From Tubulanus polymorphus (lineage: Eukaryota > Nemertea > Palaeonemertea > Tubulaniformes > Tubulanidae), in contig NC_134026.1 of assembly GCF_964204645.1 (NCBI RefSeq), positions 28,848,650 through 28,912,649 of the forward strand: a stretch of 64,000 bases of DNA, given 5' to 3'. Positions 23,101 through 32,659 of this stretch are shown here, one piece after another. Position 1 is the first letter of the stretch. Each line of letters begins with the position of its first letter. The notes beneath the pieces were generated by a model, which was given only the letters and a program-made list of their open reading frames with translations, was not told the DNA's origin and ran no database searches. Made by a program: the position numbers and the translations under genes.

Positions 23101-26100
23101 ATCTGGTCCCACAACAATAACCTTTTTGGAACGAGGTGATTTACAACATGATGAACACAGGCCGCGCTTATTCTTCTTTTTTTCCTTTTTAACAACTTTT
23201 GTCTCCCCATCAGGTCCGACAACAATTTGGTGCTCTTCATCAGAATCAGAGTGTGTGCAACAAGTACAACATAGGCTACATGAACCACCGTGTGTCCTAT
23301 CTTTAACGACCTGTGATTTTCCATCTGGTCCCACAACAATTACCTTTTTCGAACTAGACGGAATGCAACATGGTGAGCACGCGCTGCCCTTCTTTTTATG
23401 TTGTTTCTTCTTTTTGACAACTTCTGTTTCTCCATCAGGACCGACAACAATTTGGTGCTCGTCATCGGAATCCAAGTTGGCACAGCAGGTACAACATTGA
23501 CTACATGGACCACCGTGTTTCTTTTCTTTAATGACCTTTGATTTTCCATCTGGTCCCACTACTATAACTTTTTTAGAAGCAGATGACTTGCAACATGGGG
23601 AACACAAGCTGCCCTTGCTGTTCCGTTTTGTCCCCTTTTTGACCACTTCTGTTTCTCCATCAGGACGGACAATTATATGATGTTCTTCATCGTCCGAGTC
23701 TGAATGATCACAACATGGGCTGCATGGACCGCCGTGATTAGTCGTTTTTACAACGCGTGTTTTACCCTCTGGATCTATCACAATTACTTCTTCTCCTGAA
23801 CCGGAGCCTATACAGCACGGTGAACATGAAGCACCACCACGTTTCCTCTTTCGTTTCTTCACGATGTGTGGTTTACCGTCGATCTCAACATGATGCTCTT
23901 CATCCGATGCATTATGGCCAAGGCAACACGGAGAACAAGGACTACAAGATGTGTGTTTCTTTGTGCGCACAGTGTGTGACTTTCCATCGTCTCCAATAAC
24001 TATTACCTCTTCATCGGATGAACCATCACAGCATGGGCTACAAGGAGAACATTTAGATTTCTTTCCGTGTACAATTCTTGATTCTCCATCTTTTCCTATG
24101 ACCATTACTTCTTCATCCGATTCTTCGCAACATGGGCTGCATGGACAGCATTTTGCCTTTTTATTGCACCGCACAGTTTTAGTTTCACCATCTGCGCCAA
24201 CTACAATTTCTTCGTCACTTGTCTGTGCAGCACAACATGGACTACAAGCGCAGCTGTTTCCGCCTTTTTTCTTTCTTCGCACAGTTTTAGTTTCACCATC
24301 TGCACCAACTACAACTTCTTCGTCACTTGTCTGTGCAGCACAACATGGACTACAAGCGCAGCTCTTTCCGCCTTTTTTCTTTCTTCGCACAGTTTTAGTT
24401 TCACCATCTGCACCAACTACAATTTCTTCGTCACTTGTCTGTGCAGCACAACATGGACTACAAGCGCAGCTCTTTCCGCCTTTTTTCTTTTTTCGCACAG
24501 TTTTAGTTTCACCATCTGCACCAACTACAATTTCTTCATCACTTGTCTGTGCAGCACAACATGGACTACAAGCGCAGTTCTTTCTGAATTTTTTCTTTCT
24601 TCGCACAGTTTTAGTTTCACCATCTGCACCAACTACAATTTCTTCATCACTTGTCTGTGCAGCACAACATGGACTACAAGCGCAGCTGTTTCCGCCTTTT
24701 TTCTTTCTTCGCACAGTTTTAGTTTCACCATCTGCACCAACTAAAATTTCCTCTGTCGACTCGTCATCACAGCATGGGCTACAAGGACAACATTTATTCT
24801 TTCTTCTTCGTACATTATTCTTTTTCCCGTCCTTCCCTATAACTTCCTCTTCTTCTGAAGAACCATAACAACACGGACTACATAAAAGGAGACAACTGCC
24901 ACGCTTATTGTGGCCTTTGTTTCTCGTCTTGCCATCGGCTCCGACAACGACTTCATCGTCATCTGTAGAATCATCACAGCATGGACTACACGGGCTACAG
25001 ATAGCTCGTTGTCGTTGTTTCCTTCGAAGTCGTTTTCGTCTTTTACCCGAAATGCCACCACCAACACCTAAATCAGTTTTCAGTTCTCCCTCGTCATCCG
25101 TATCTGATCCACTGCCTTTTTCTCTCATTTCCTTCTGTCCCTTCGCATCACCAGACCAACCACTCTCGACATCGGATCTGAGTCGGTTTTTCTTACGTTT
25201 TTTTCGACAACAGCCGCAACATAAACACCAATCATCACACCACCCTCTACAGCACCCGAATACAATACAAATAATGATCAACAGCGCCAATAAAACAGCC
25301 AGCAAAATTACAGCGACTAACAACTGCATTCTTGCTCCTTAAATGAAAATGTTCAAAACGATTATTTCAGTTATCATTTAGCTATATCATGAAACCCAGG
25401 TAAATGCTGCCCTACCTATTAATATGGGAGCTCCGATTGGTGCTGCAGGATCTGAAATGAATTCATATATTTCACGTCGAGCAGAGATTTTTCAAATTGA
25501 TATTGAAATTGACACTGACATTGAAACTTACATAAAAAGTTAATGACTGTCGAACCTCTACCATTTGGACCATGATATTTTGGGTCACCTAGCTTGAAAA
25601 CCTGTGCTCGTTTTGCGGGGGGCATTCCACCAGGGATTCCACCTGCAGTTGCTCTACGCCTTCTAGCTACGGTGGTGTCTACGCCCATTGCATATGCTAC
25701 TAACATCGGCATGTTGGTTTTAATGAAATCATGGTCAGTTGATTCATTTGCTGAAATTCGAAAAGACGCCACATTTGTTTTATTCTACAATGTCTAATCA
25801 ATTCCAAAAGCAAAGTTCACAATTGGAGCATACCTTGCAGTTTTTTTCTGAACGCGACAAATGTATGTGTAGACGTCTGATAACCGACGACACCGGTGAG
25901 TGAATCAGTGAGTCCGAAATATGAATCTTCTAATGGATAGGCTGTACCCCACGAGTATAGATCCCGAATTCTTGTCTTATTTTTAAAGACTGACACTATG
26001 ACCATATCTAGGCAGGTCATGCTCGTAAATGCTATTTGAAAACAAACATATAACAACATTTAGGATTTCCTTAGCAGCAACTTCAAATTGGACAATTCAC

Positions 26101-29100
26101 AATACTCACTGAGGGATTTGGCTGTTGCCGCGGGGAAAGCCGCACCACCCGGTTGTAATGGGACAGCACCCGTGCCACTACCTAGGGTAGTGGTCGGTAC
26201 TTTCAGCCAGTCATTACACGTATTATTCAAAATACCTGAAATAAGGATTTGCGATTTCATTCCAGTCATTCCATATTAAGACTTATTAAGTAAAGGAAAT
26301 GATCGTACTGTTTGGTCGCCAACCGATTCCAACCCAGGATGGTGTCTTCACGTCCAATATCATCTCAATCTCATTCGTACTCTGAAATACATAGATACTG
26401 GATGATGTAACTTAATCATGTTGCTTGGATTTCTGTCCCATGTCACACATTACTACTATGCCTATCCAGATGCGCTTACATTTAGTACTTTCCAGTATAG
26501 GATAAAATCACTGCGTAATGTTTGTTTCTGGTAAATATTGATGTCCTGATATGATTTGGGTAGTGAGGTAAGTGATGATTCTAAAAAGGAGAATTATACA
26601 TAAATCTAATATTATTTCTAGATGAGAAATATCTATTTCGAAAATAATAGTTTTAGGCGTTTCCTTCATGAACAGATTTTCAGGTGCACCTACTTCTATT
26701 ACAGTATTTGCCTATCCAGCCTTGGTAGCAATAGCATCGTCTTCTGGGGTATGTGACAGATGCCATGTCGTAACAGATACCATTATTGTTACAATCAGTT
26801 GTATCCCAACATTCATCTAAACAAAGTCACAGATATGTAGGTCCATAAATCGATATGTGATAAGTTGATCTTGAAGTACTGAACATACGGTATTTACCTT
26901 TGTACTGACAGAATGCCCCTGCGTAAAGCTTCGAACAAACGCACTTATTTCCATTCCAGCTACCATTTGATCCACAAGCGGCTGTCTTATTGAAAGAAGC
27001 TGAAAAAGACGAACACTACGTGAGCCATAGAATTACTGTACAGTCGTTTCTTTTTTTTACTTTCGTCACCGATGAACTAGCGATCCCACTTAAAAACAAA
27101 GATTTACAAACCTGTGGCAACAATGTTGACATCAGAACATGACCAATAGTAAGTGGTATTAGCCGAATCAAAAAGCAGAACCCGCAGGATACAATTCTGA
27201 CAGGTGTGAGCTGCGGGAAATGTCAATTGGAATTCCTCTTGTCTATAAAAAAAATTCACACGAAATGATAATTTAGTTCAATTCTCTTGGCATATCCTCT
27301 TCAAATGACTTACGTGTAGATAGCCGGTGCTCCAAACGTTGGTTGGTTAGCATTAACAGCTGGAATCACATTGGATATAAGCTTTCCCGTTGCATCCAAA
27401 ATTTGAACTATCAAACTTCCCTTTTGAAATTTAGAATAAAAAGAAAACATTCCAAGTAGAGTGATTTAAATAGAGATCACAAGTATGATCTAAAACAGCG
27501 ATTATTCCTGTTTTCATACACACCTTCTCTATAACTGCCACTCTAAACATGATTTTAACTGCGACTCCTGCTTCGATATTTACTGGATTTGTTCCTAAGT
27601 ATGAAATAGAAATACCCCCTTCATAATGTTATGGACAATTATATGGACAATGACGATCAGCAATCATTCATGTTATAATGTTTTGCTTTTGAAAATGATG
27701 CCGATTTTTGCAGTAAGTTATAGAGTCTAAGTCTTTCTTCCTGTTAATACAATTCGTTGAAATTTCGTTGGTATTTTTAACGTAAAGTACGTGGATTGAC
27801 CTGAGGGTCGATGGGGTGTTTTTCTCTTGAATCTGGTCTGGGCTTCATATTTAATCGCATCTGACCTAAAAATGCCCAGCGAAATTCTAGCCATAATGAA
27901 CGGCACTGTCCATAAATAATTGATAAAATCTGTATTACAGATAGAATTTTTTGACGATATTTTGTCGCTTTTATCATTTCATTAATGGGCAGGTCTCCCA
28001 ATAGACCTACTCACTACTTATATTTGCATACTTCAACATATTAGGCCAAGTACTGTTTTCGATACTCTTTTTCTGAACTCTGGTACTTGTATTAGTTACT
28101 TATATGTGAATGAACCACCCTTAGCAAGGTTTTACACGAATTGGTCATGAATATCCGCGAGCATATCGACCTAACTATCATTGAGTTCTTCTACAGTAGC
28201 TTTTTCCCTCGTGAATCTTATGGACTTAATAAAAATCGAATCCTTTATTCAAAAAATTATAAAATTCTTACAATAGAACAGCACCATTATTAATATGATT
28301 ATAAATATTAGTATATATATTATAATATATTGTCTCTGTGGCGCAATCGGTCAGCGCGAAGGTTGGTGGTTCAAGCCCACCCAGGGACGCTTTATACTTT
28401 TCACTTTATTCTAAAAATACATCCTTATGTATTTCTGCTGTATGAAAAGCTGTTACATTTTAATCTAGATTGATGTTTCTAACGCCTACTATATATTCAA
28501 AATATTTCGTTGCAATCGGTACAAGATATGGGTGTGAACGATCATGCATAAGTGCCATTAAAAATTCCACTGACGAATTCTGAGACTTTGTGGTTTTTAA
28601 GTAGGGCGTCGAGGAATAGGTTTCGAATTGACAAAATTGTTTACAGTTGAATCAACAGTGTGTATTTTTATTTTCTACCTAATGCCGACTCATTGGTTCA
28701 TCGGTGAAATTATGTTTGTCATTATATAACTGCGTTAACTTTTGCGTACTATAGAATAAACTTGTGTATTATTCAGACATTATGGCAATGCTCGTCGTCT
28801 TATTTGAAAAAAAAAGTATCACTTTTATAATTTGACTACTTTTTTCATTGTATATATATATACTATTCAATTCTATTCTTGATGACTGTCCCACGAACCA
28901 TAGTTTTATTTACCCCAGTGAAGAATACTTAGCTTTATGTATAATGACAATAGTAAACGTTTGGATAGTGGAAGAATTTGGGGTAAGGACGGGTGCGGTA
29001 TTTACTCACTGCAGTAATAAGGTGGCTTACTACAAATAGATACCTGTTTATTGACTGGATAGGTGCATTTACTATCATTTATTGAGCGACAAAATTGAAA

Positions 29101-29688
29101 TTCTACAATAATTATAATATTTCACTAGATTATTGTTTTCATTCATTTATGAACGTCCAAAGTGGTCCAAAATAAATACTTCTAATAATAAGAAACGAGA
29201 AAACTAAATATGCCAGTGCTCCACCCTACGTACGTAACTTCTTAAGTTAATATAGAAAACATATACGTATACGATTAAAAACATATGGACCAATAGAAAG
29301 GTTTTCTACAAAATAGGGTTCGATAAATATTATCTGAAAACACTTTTTCTGAAAAAAAAAATAATTTCATATTTTTTCTTCGCATACTTTTAGACTTTTG
29401 TTTGTGAATGAAATGAAAATGATCTGCGCAAATTAATGTTGATTTCAGTACATGTAAAAAGCAGTTTAAAATAAGTTAAAAATATGATTTCGCTTTAAAT
29501 TGATACATAGATAACATACCGGGTGTTTTATCCATTCCACCGCAAATCGGATTGGTATTTTTGTAGTTGAGATTATCGAAAGCGTATCTTCTCGCTGGTG
29601 GCCAAAGTAACGAAATATGACCGCTACATTGATGGAACATCATCAAAGCCGAGATGGATATTCCAAGGTATAACTTGAATACATCCAT
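20113..29688 (-). CDS. Type I membrane protein: LPMO/X325-like + EGF-like + DOMON + TM + giant Cys-repeat tail
   Basis: Fourteen minus-strand exons (29688-29520, 27594-27524, 27420-27314, 27242-27112, 26999-26898, 26816-26694, 26580-26480, 26381-26309, 26235-26110, 26031-25834, 25750-25532, 25451-25416, 25337-20617, 20355-20113) join in phase to 2139 residues. Residues 1-23 are a signal peptide; cleavage would expose His24 (HISLLWPPARR). Residues 24-158 resemble chitin-binding/LPMO or X325 copper domains (His24, C49, H128, C130, C133, C151, D153; ending YYWSCSDVNI). Residues 160-238 hold two Cys-rich EGF-like modules. About 240-470 is a DOMON domain (WVGIGW; GVVGYQTSTHTFVAFRKKL). Residues 489-512 form the membrane span. 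The tail has a Cys cluster, 23 CSPCC/VGPDG repeats (599-1426), then PSP repeats. I know no named family with this whole architecture. Extracellular redox or polysaccharide binding is inference. Confidence 0.85.
21150..22075 (-). repeat. AHNAK-like PSP repeat segment in the DOMON gene
   Basis: Encodes about seven copies of a hydrophobic-PSP-[R/K/N/S] core, such as LRVPSPRLKM, IHFPSPKLGK, FRFPSPNLGR and KIRVPSPRIKKK. Copies are separated by acidic SSDES-type and Lys-rich spacers with EI.V or PEI.V strands. The texture recalls AHNAK/periaxin repeats; homology is not claimed. Confidence 0.6.
22515..24999 (-). repeat. Protein-coding array of 23 CSPCC/VGPDG repeats
   Basis: Encodes units of 30-42 residues with the order: Cys cluster (CSPCC, CSPCSPCC or CACSPCC), an acidic Ser/Asp/Glu run or a basic Ser-Lys run, a hydrophobic strand, the turn G-x-D-G (mostly GPDG or GADG), a second strand, then a Lys/Arg-rich linker. 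The strand-GxDG-strand core reads as a possible beta-hairpin. Units are intact throughout with no stop. It lies in the single 4.7-kb exon of the DOMON gene, on the predicted cytoplasmic side. Confidence 0.9.
24171..24750 (-). repeat. Near-identical 108-bp tandem coding repeats
   Basis: Repeat units 4-7 and most of unit 8 are 36 residues (108 bp) each and differ by only a few bases, for example in the Asn/Lys and Ile/Val positions. The older flanking units are strongly diverged. This is the youngest part of the array and implies recent duplication or gene conversion. Confidence 0.85.
27595..29519 (-). other. First intron of the DOMON gene
   Basis: Intron of about 1.9 kb carrying the tRNA-Asn-like sequence. 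Otherwise AT-rich with no recognised element. Confidence 0.5.
28332..28389 (+). pseudogene. tRNA-Asn-like sequence lacking the anticodon arm
   Basis: The 5' acceptor and D arm (GTCTCTGTGGCGCAATCGGT..) and the T arm and 3' acceptor (GGTTGGTGGTTCAAGCCCAC then CCAGGGACG) match eukaryotic tRNA-Asn. A block of about 16 bases, the anticodon stem-loop, is missing between AGCGCG and AAGGTT. Box A and box B promoter elements remain. It could be a tRNA pseudogene or the head of a tRNA-derived SINE. It cannot be a normal decoding tRNA. Confidence 0.75.
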
Positions 29689-31183
29689 CTTGTGACGAGG
29701 TTTTAAAAGGAAGTAGCCAAATGATTATCAAAGAAACGACAGGACATTTCCCATATACAGCTCATTGGTTCACTACTCAGAACCCAAAACTATAAGTGGG
29801 TAGAATATCGAGCTCACAGCACTAAAGAGTGAAGTAGACTGTTCTAATATTATATTGCATAGGTATATATATGGATTGATTCTTTTGTCATTTAAAATTC
29901 ATATCACATACTAATCAAATTGCGGCAGTATACTTTGTGCTCGACAGGCGTGTTTTAAATACCTGCTTTAAGATGAATCGCGCATTCCATTCAAGCAACA
30001 CGTTCAATATGTTTATGAATCGTAGAAAAAGTTGTCTAAGAATTTATAATATATACTAAGAGAACAAAGCAACAGCGACAACGTTCTCAGCAATCAAACA
30101 CAGAAATATTTGTGTCTTAGGCTACGGAAGCGTCCTGGGGACATAATTAATTTTTTTTGCTGATTGAAAAATCATAAAATTAATTATGAATTCGATTTTT
30201 TATAAACTGTTATGTTGTTCCGACCGGCGTTGATTTAATACGGATTTATGCCATCCGTATCCGTATGGGGGTCGTCGCGTTAACTCCAAAAAGGGAAAAT
30301 AGTATTGACGTCAACTCCGATGAGTCTCAATACTCCCAATTTCAAAAGCGTTTCATTACTTCAAATGTCATTACCGGTTCTCCGAGGGACAACATTCCTG
30401 GCCTTTTTGTGGGTACCAGGGGCTAGCTAATATGACAATATCCTAGCTGGTGGGTACCGCGTAATACCAAAAACGACACCTGTTTTAAGTCATCCAGTCT
30501 AAAACCTACGCCATTAGATTTTAAATGACAATGAAATACATGTGATTAAAAGAAACAACGTTTATTTTAATGGAGAAATGCCTTATAGTCGTACGCATGA
30601 ATCACACCTACATTAAATCAATAATTACAGGGGCGGATCTAGGGGTCATGTCGGGTGTCCGGACCCCCCCCCCCTCAACTTTGAAGTGCCCTCAAAAATG
30701 TCACCCACAAAATTTTTTTGACCAAGGTTTTCCACCTATAATATTTTTTCAACGCATGAAATGACCGAAACCACCCCCTAAAATTGTGTAGAAGTATCCG
30801 GAGTACGTGGTGTTTCGTAAAAAGTTCCCCATTTTCTCATTGGACTCCCCCCCCCCCCCCCCCCCAATGAAAAATCCTAGATCCGCCCCTGATCATAACC
30901 ACCTTCATATTGACACAATTACAACTGAAACGTCGTTATACTCTTACACACAAAAACAGTTACTGCCACTGGTACTAAATGTAATAAAAATCCCCTCGTA
31001 TGTGTTCCATTAGTTAGTTAACTAATCGTTGGTGGCAAGCTTTTACAACCGGATGGGCTTATACCAACGTGAAAATATCCGATCGTTAAACTAAACCACA
31101 GACAGGTTACTGACTGATGTTCCATAAGACGATTAAAAAACTTCCTTTGAACGAACAAAGAACCTTGATGCAACTATTGACAA
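29689..31183. other. Spacer between the DOMON gene and CHCHD5
   Basis: Contains the DOMON-gene promoter side and a 264-bp inverted-repeat element (30628-30891). Nothing else is recognised. Confidence 0.4.
30628..30891. mobile_element. MITE with CAGGGGCGGATCTAGG terminal inverted repeats
   Basis: Begins CAGGGGCGGATCTAGG and ends CCTAGATCCGCCCCTG, perfect 16-bp inverted ends, with internal poly-C runs on both sides. CAGGGGCGG-type ends are seen in hAT-like non-autonomous elements of many animals. An 8-bp target duplication is not evident. Related fragments are at 2380-2629 and 59611-59778. Confidence 0.7.
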
Positions 31184-31189
31184 TTTATT
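31184..31189 (-). terminator. CHCHD5 candidate polyadenylation signal
   Basis: Minus-strand AATAAA about 95 bases past the CHCHD5 stop. Confidence 0.5.
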
Positions 31190-31281
31190 TTCAAATTTTT
31201 TTTACAACAATAACAAAAGGTCTTACAATAATTGCTTTATAAAATTAAGATTTCTAATATCAAAATTAAGATTTCTAAATA

Positions 31282-31996
31282 TCATAACACGTCGGGTTTT
31301 GGTGAATGTTCTTCAACGCAGTCATTAAATGTTTGATATAAAGACATACAACGTTCTACTGAAGTAGGATTTACACGTATGCACTGATTATATTTATCAA
31401 ACACATTCGCACAATCCAATTTGATTTTCTTAATCACCGGACTGAAAGAGAAAATACATCATGAAGAAAGTGAATATCTTGCCGACACGAAAAGCACAAT
31501 TTTATCACAACTTTACACTAATAAAAATGACAATATTACTACATTTTGCTATATCTAGGCTTAGATTTAGGATTAGAGTTAATAATTTTAGGGCTGGAAT
31601 TAGGAGCAGGGTTAGTACGTTGTCCTTGGAGAAACAGGGGAATCTGTACATTGTCTACAATTAACTAACTGTGTATCTGAACAGCGAGCAACTGATAGTC
31701 TCAACATGTCGCATGTAGATGGCCACGAATGAGGATGTTTTTCGACACATTCTGCATATTTTGACATTTCAGAACTACAATGTTTCATCACTAGTTTCAT
31801 CGTGGCATCCCTACACAAAAAAGAAAAAAAAATATTTAAAACAGCTAGAAATCTGTCCGTTATCATCCATGCCCGCCGGCATCGCTATCGTCAGACCGGG
31901 GTGTCACACAGACAGTACGCTTTTAATACCGACGTCGGACGTGGTGACGGTAGGAAAAAACCCCAATAAATGGAAAATATACTTTTCAACTCACAT
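31282..31996 (-). CDS. CHCHD5: CHCHD5, twin CX9C mitochondrial intermembrane-space protein
   Basis: Exon 2 (31810-31670) and exon 3 (31441-31282) encode four CX9C motifs: CSSEMSKYAEC, CDMLRLSVARC, CANVFDKYNQC and CMSLYQTFNDC. This double twin-CX9C layout is that of CHCHD5, a small disulfide-bonded protein imported by the MIA40 pathway. The exon 2/3 join makes ..SDTHPVIKKI, matching the family's HPII. Exon 2 starts G-GAT-GCC; exon 1 is best ended at 31995 before GTGAGT, so that A-T (31996-31995) plus G (31810) forms the ATG. The result is 100 residues against 110 in human. If that join is wrong, the first internal ATG gives a product three residues shorter. It is divergent from C5orf22. Confidence 0.88.
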
Positions 31997-32659
31997 GATT
32001 TGATTATTAGACAGAATTTATACTCTTAGTTGACTAACATGCTAAAATTCTCAAAATTGTCCACTTCAAAAACTTTGCAGCTTCCTAAACAATAAAATTT
32101 GATTGAAAACAAGTTAAAAGCAGTATGTCGTATGAAGGATCTGGCAAACATTGGATAGCTCCGAGAATAGATATGAGACCAGGGTTTGACTTGACGATGC
32201 CTTTTAAAATATGAAATTGAATTTGATAGTTATTAATTATTACTGAATGCTAATTTTCTAATTGATAGTTTATATACCCTGTACATATCAACAATCAATA
32301 AATTGAATTGAATTCATGAGGAAATCCCGCCGGAAGTGATAAGGATCCGCGACCTTCAAAAAGTGTTTATCTGTTTCTAAGTAATGGCGGTGGCCTAAAA
32401 ATGGGTATGAATTTAAAACGTTTTTTTTTCTTCTAATTAATCTTGCAGGGAATTGCTAATTGTTTATGAAAACCAGTAAATTAATCATGACTTTTTTCAC
32501 ATTTCAGCTGCCAGGCACTCCTGACCTTTTTGCTTCTAAAAGTTCATCCTGTGCAAGTAGTGCAATGGTCGTCAGTGTCAGTGCAATTAATTGCCAATTG
32601 AATGTGTAATAAATTCTTCAATCAAGTTCTTTCAACAACTGCCTGGAACCAGTTAATGA
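31997..32659. promoter_or_regulatory. Divergent CHCHD5/C5orf22 promoter region
   Basis: The start codons lie 663 bases apart. A block near 32335-32400 (GGCGGTGG, CCGCCGGAAG with an ETS-like core) is the GC-rich likely promoter. A C5orf22 5' intron ends at the acceptor ACATTTCAG near 32508. A stretch ending in TTGAATTGAATTC repeats at about 32300-32320 may be a retroelement tail. Confidence 0.35.

Noticed and set aside
23951-24868. Long plus-strand open frame (305 codons) through the CSPCC array
   Set aside because: It is exactly antisense to the repeat-encoding exon; the repeating peptide is a by-product of the 108-bp periodicity.
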